Source: JAUXEH01 sp965602945 (GTDB taxonomy: Bacteria; Acidobacteriota; Aminicenantia; Aminicenantales; Aminicenantaceae). Taken from it: a stretch of 7,179 nucleotides of DNA. The notes beneath the pieces were generated by a model. It was not told the DNA's origin. It did not search any database and saw nothing but the letters and a program-made list of their open reading frames with translations. Each line of letters begins with the position of its first letter. Position 1 is the stretch's first letter. The position numbers were made by a program, and so were the translations under genes. Below are positions 6,719 through 7,179 of the stretch, in pieces. The stretch lies in assembly GCA_965602945.1 (NCBI GenBank), contig CBFDBC010000193.1:1-7179 (forward strand). The letters are read 5' to 3'.

Positions 6719-7179
6719 ATGGTCAAGTACTCGTCTAACCAGCTTTTTTATGAGCTCCAGTGCAGCGAGCTCGAAGAGGATGCCCTGCGTGTCTTGTCAT
6801 TCCAGGGCGAGGAAAAGATATCCCGTCTGTTCCGCTACACGTTCGAGCTCCTGTCCGAGGATCCCGAACTGGATCCGGTCGATATCCTGAACAAAAAGGC
6901 CACGTTCGTCCTGCATAGAGGGGATGAGGATCCGCTTAAGATCTTCGGGATCATATCCCATTTCGAGCAGCGAGGCCGCACTCCCAGCTATGTCTCCTAT
7001 TATGCTGAGCTTGTGCCCAAGATGTGGCTCACTGGCCTCACCTTCCGGAATGAGATCTATCAGGAAATGAACGTCGAGAAGATCGTCACTGAAGTTTTGA
7101 AGATCGATGGCCTGGCCGCGAAAGACTTCGAGTTCGACCTGAGCGGGTCGTATCCGGACCTGGAATACGTGTCCCAGTA
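6719..7179 (+). CDS. vgrG: VgrG (TssI) spike protein, N-terminal part only
   Basis: The frame is open from ATG 6719 to the right edge, giving 153 complete codons of a gene normally 600 or more codons long. VgrG trimers form the spike at the tip of the Hcp tube, related to T4 gp27/gp5, and may carry or load effectors. Visible signs are the gp27-like N-terminal domain opening with LRVLSFQGEEKISRLFRYTF (residues 24-43), matching the family pattern 'l.V..f.G.E.iS.lF.y.'. After it come IFGIISHFEQRG (75-86), the PKMWLTGLTFRNEIYQ stretch (101-116), and YPDLEYVSQ at the edge, equivalent to the 'YP.REYcvQY' signature. The start is supported by AAGGAG 5 bases upstream and a 12-base gap from clpV. The gp5-like needle and any C-terminal effector domain lie outside the window. 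Confidence 0.94.
   Translation, partial: MVKYSSNQLFYELQCSELEEDALRVLSFQGEEKISRLFRYTFELLSEDPELDPVDILNKKATFVLHRGDEDPLKIFGIISHFEQRGRTPSYVSYYAELVPKMWLTGLTFRNEIYQEMNVEKIVTEVLKIDGLAAKDFEFDLSGSYPDLEYVSQ

Overview
The window is a segment of a type VI secretion system (T6SS) structural operon, all on the + strand. In order it holds the 3' end of a probable tssC (sheath), hcp/tssD (inner tube), tssE, tssF and tssG (baseplate wedge), tssH/clpV (AAA+ sheath-recycling ATPase) and the 5' end of vgrG/tssI (spike). Base composition is moderately GC-rich (mid-50s percent by eye) with AT-rich gaps around hcp. Gene content and protein style suit a Gram-negative bacterium with a canonical (T6SSi) system. The sequences look more like those of Desulfobacterota/deltaproteobacteria than of Enterobacteria or Pseudomonas, but that is an impression from protein style, not a search result.

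Layout: 1-65 is the sheath gene tail. 66-115 is an AT-rich leader ending in a near-consensus Shine-Dalgarno sequence for hcp (116-604). 605-731 is the only sizeable non-coding gap and carries a strong 10-bp-stem hairpin without a U-tract. tssE (732-1184, GTG start) overlaps tssF (1181-3040) by ATGA, and tssF overlaps tssG (3004-4041) by 37 bases. A 46-base gap leads to clpV (4088-6706). vgrG starts 12 bases after clpV and runs off the right edge.

How it works together: Hcp hexamers stack into the tube inside the TssB/TssC sheath, which assembles on a baseplate containing TssE, TssF, TssG, TssK and VgrG. VgrG caps the tube as the spike. After contraction ClpV disassembles the sheath. The layout suggests layered expression: hcp has the strongest ribosome site and is separated by a hairpin from a weakly initiated tssE. 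The baseplate genes E-F-G are packed with overlaps that favour coupled translation.

I found no undescribed system here. The points worth a second look are the hcp/tssE hairpin and the unseen C-terminus and downstream genes of the vgrG, where an effector would be expected.
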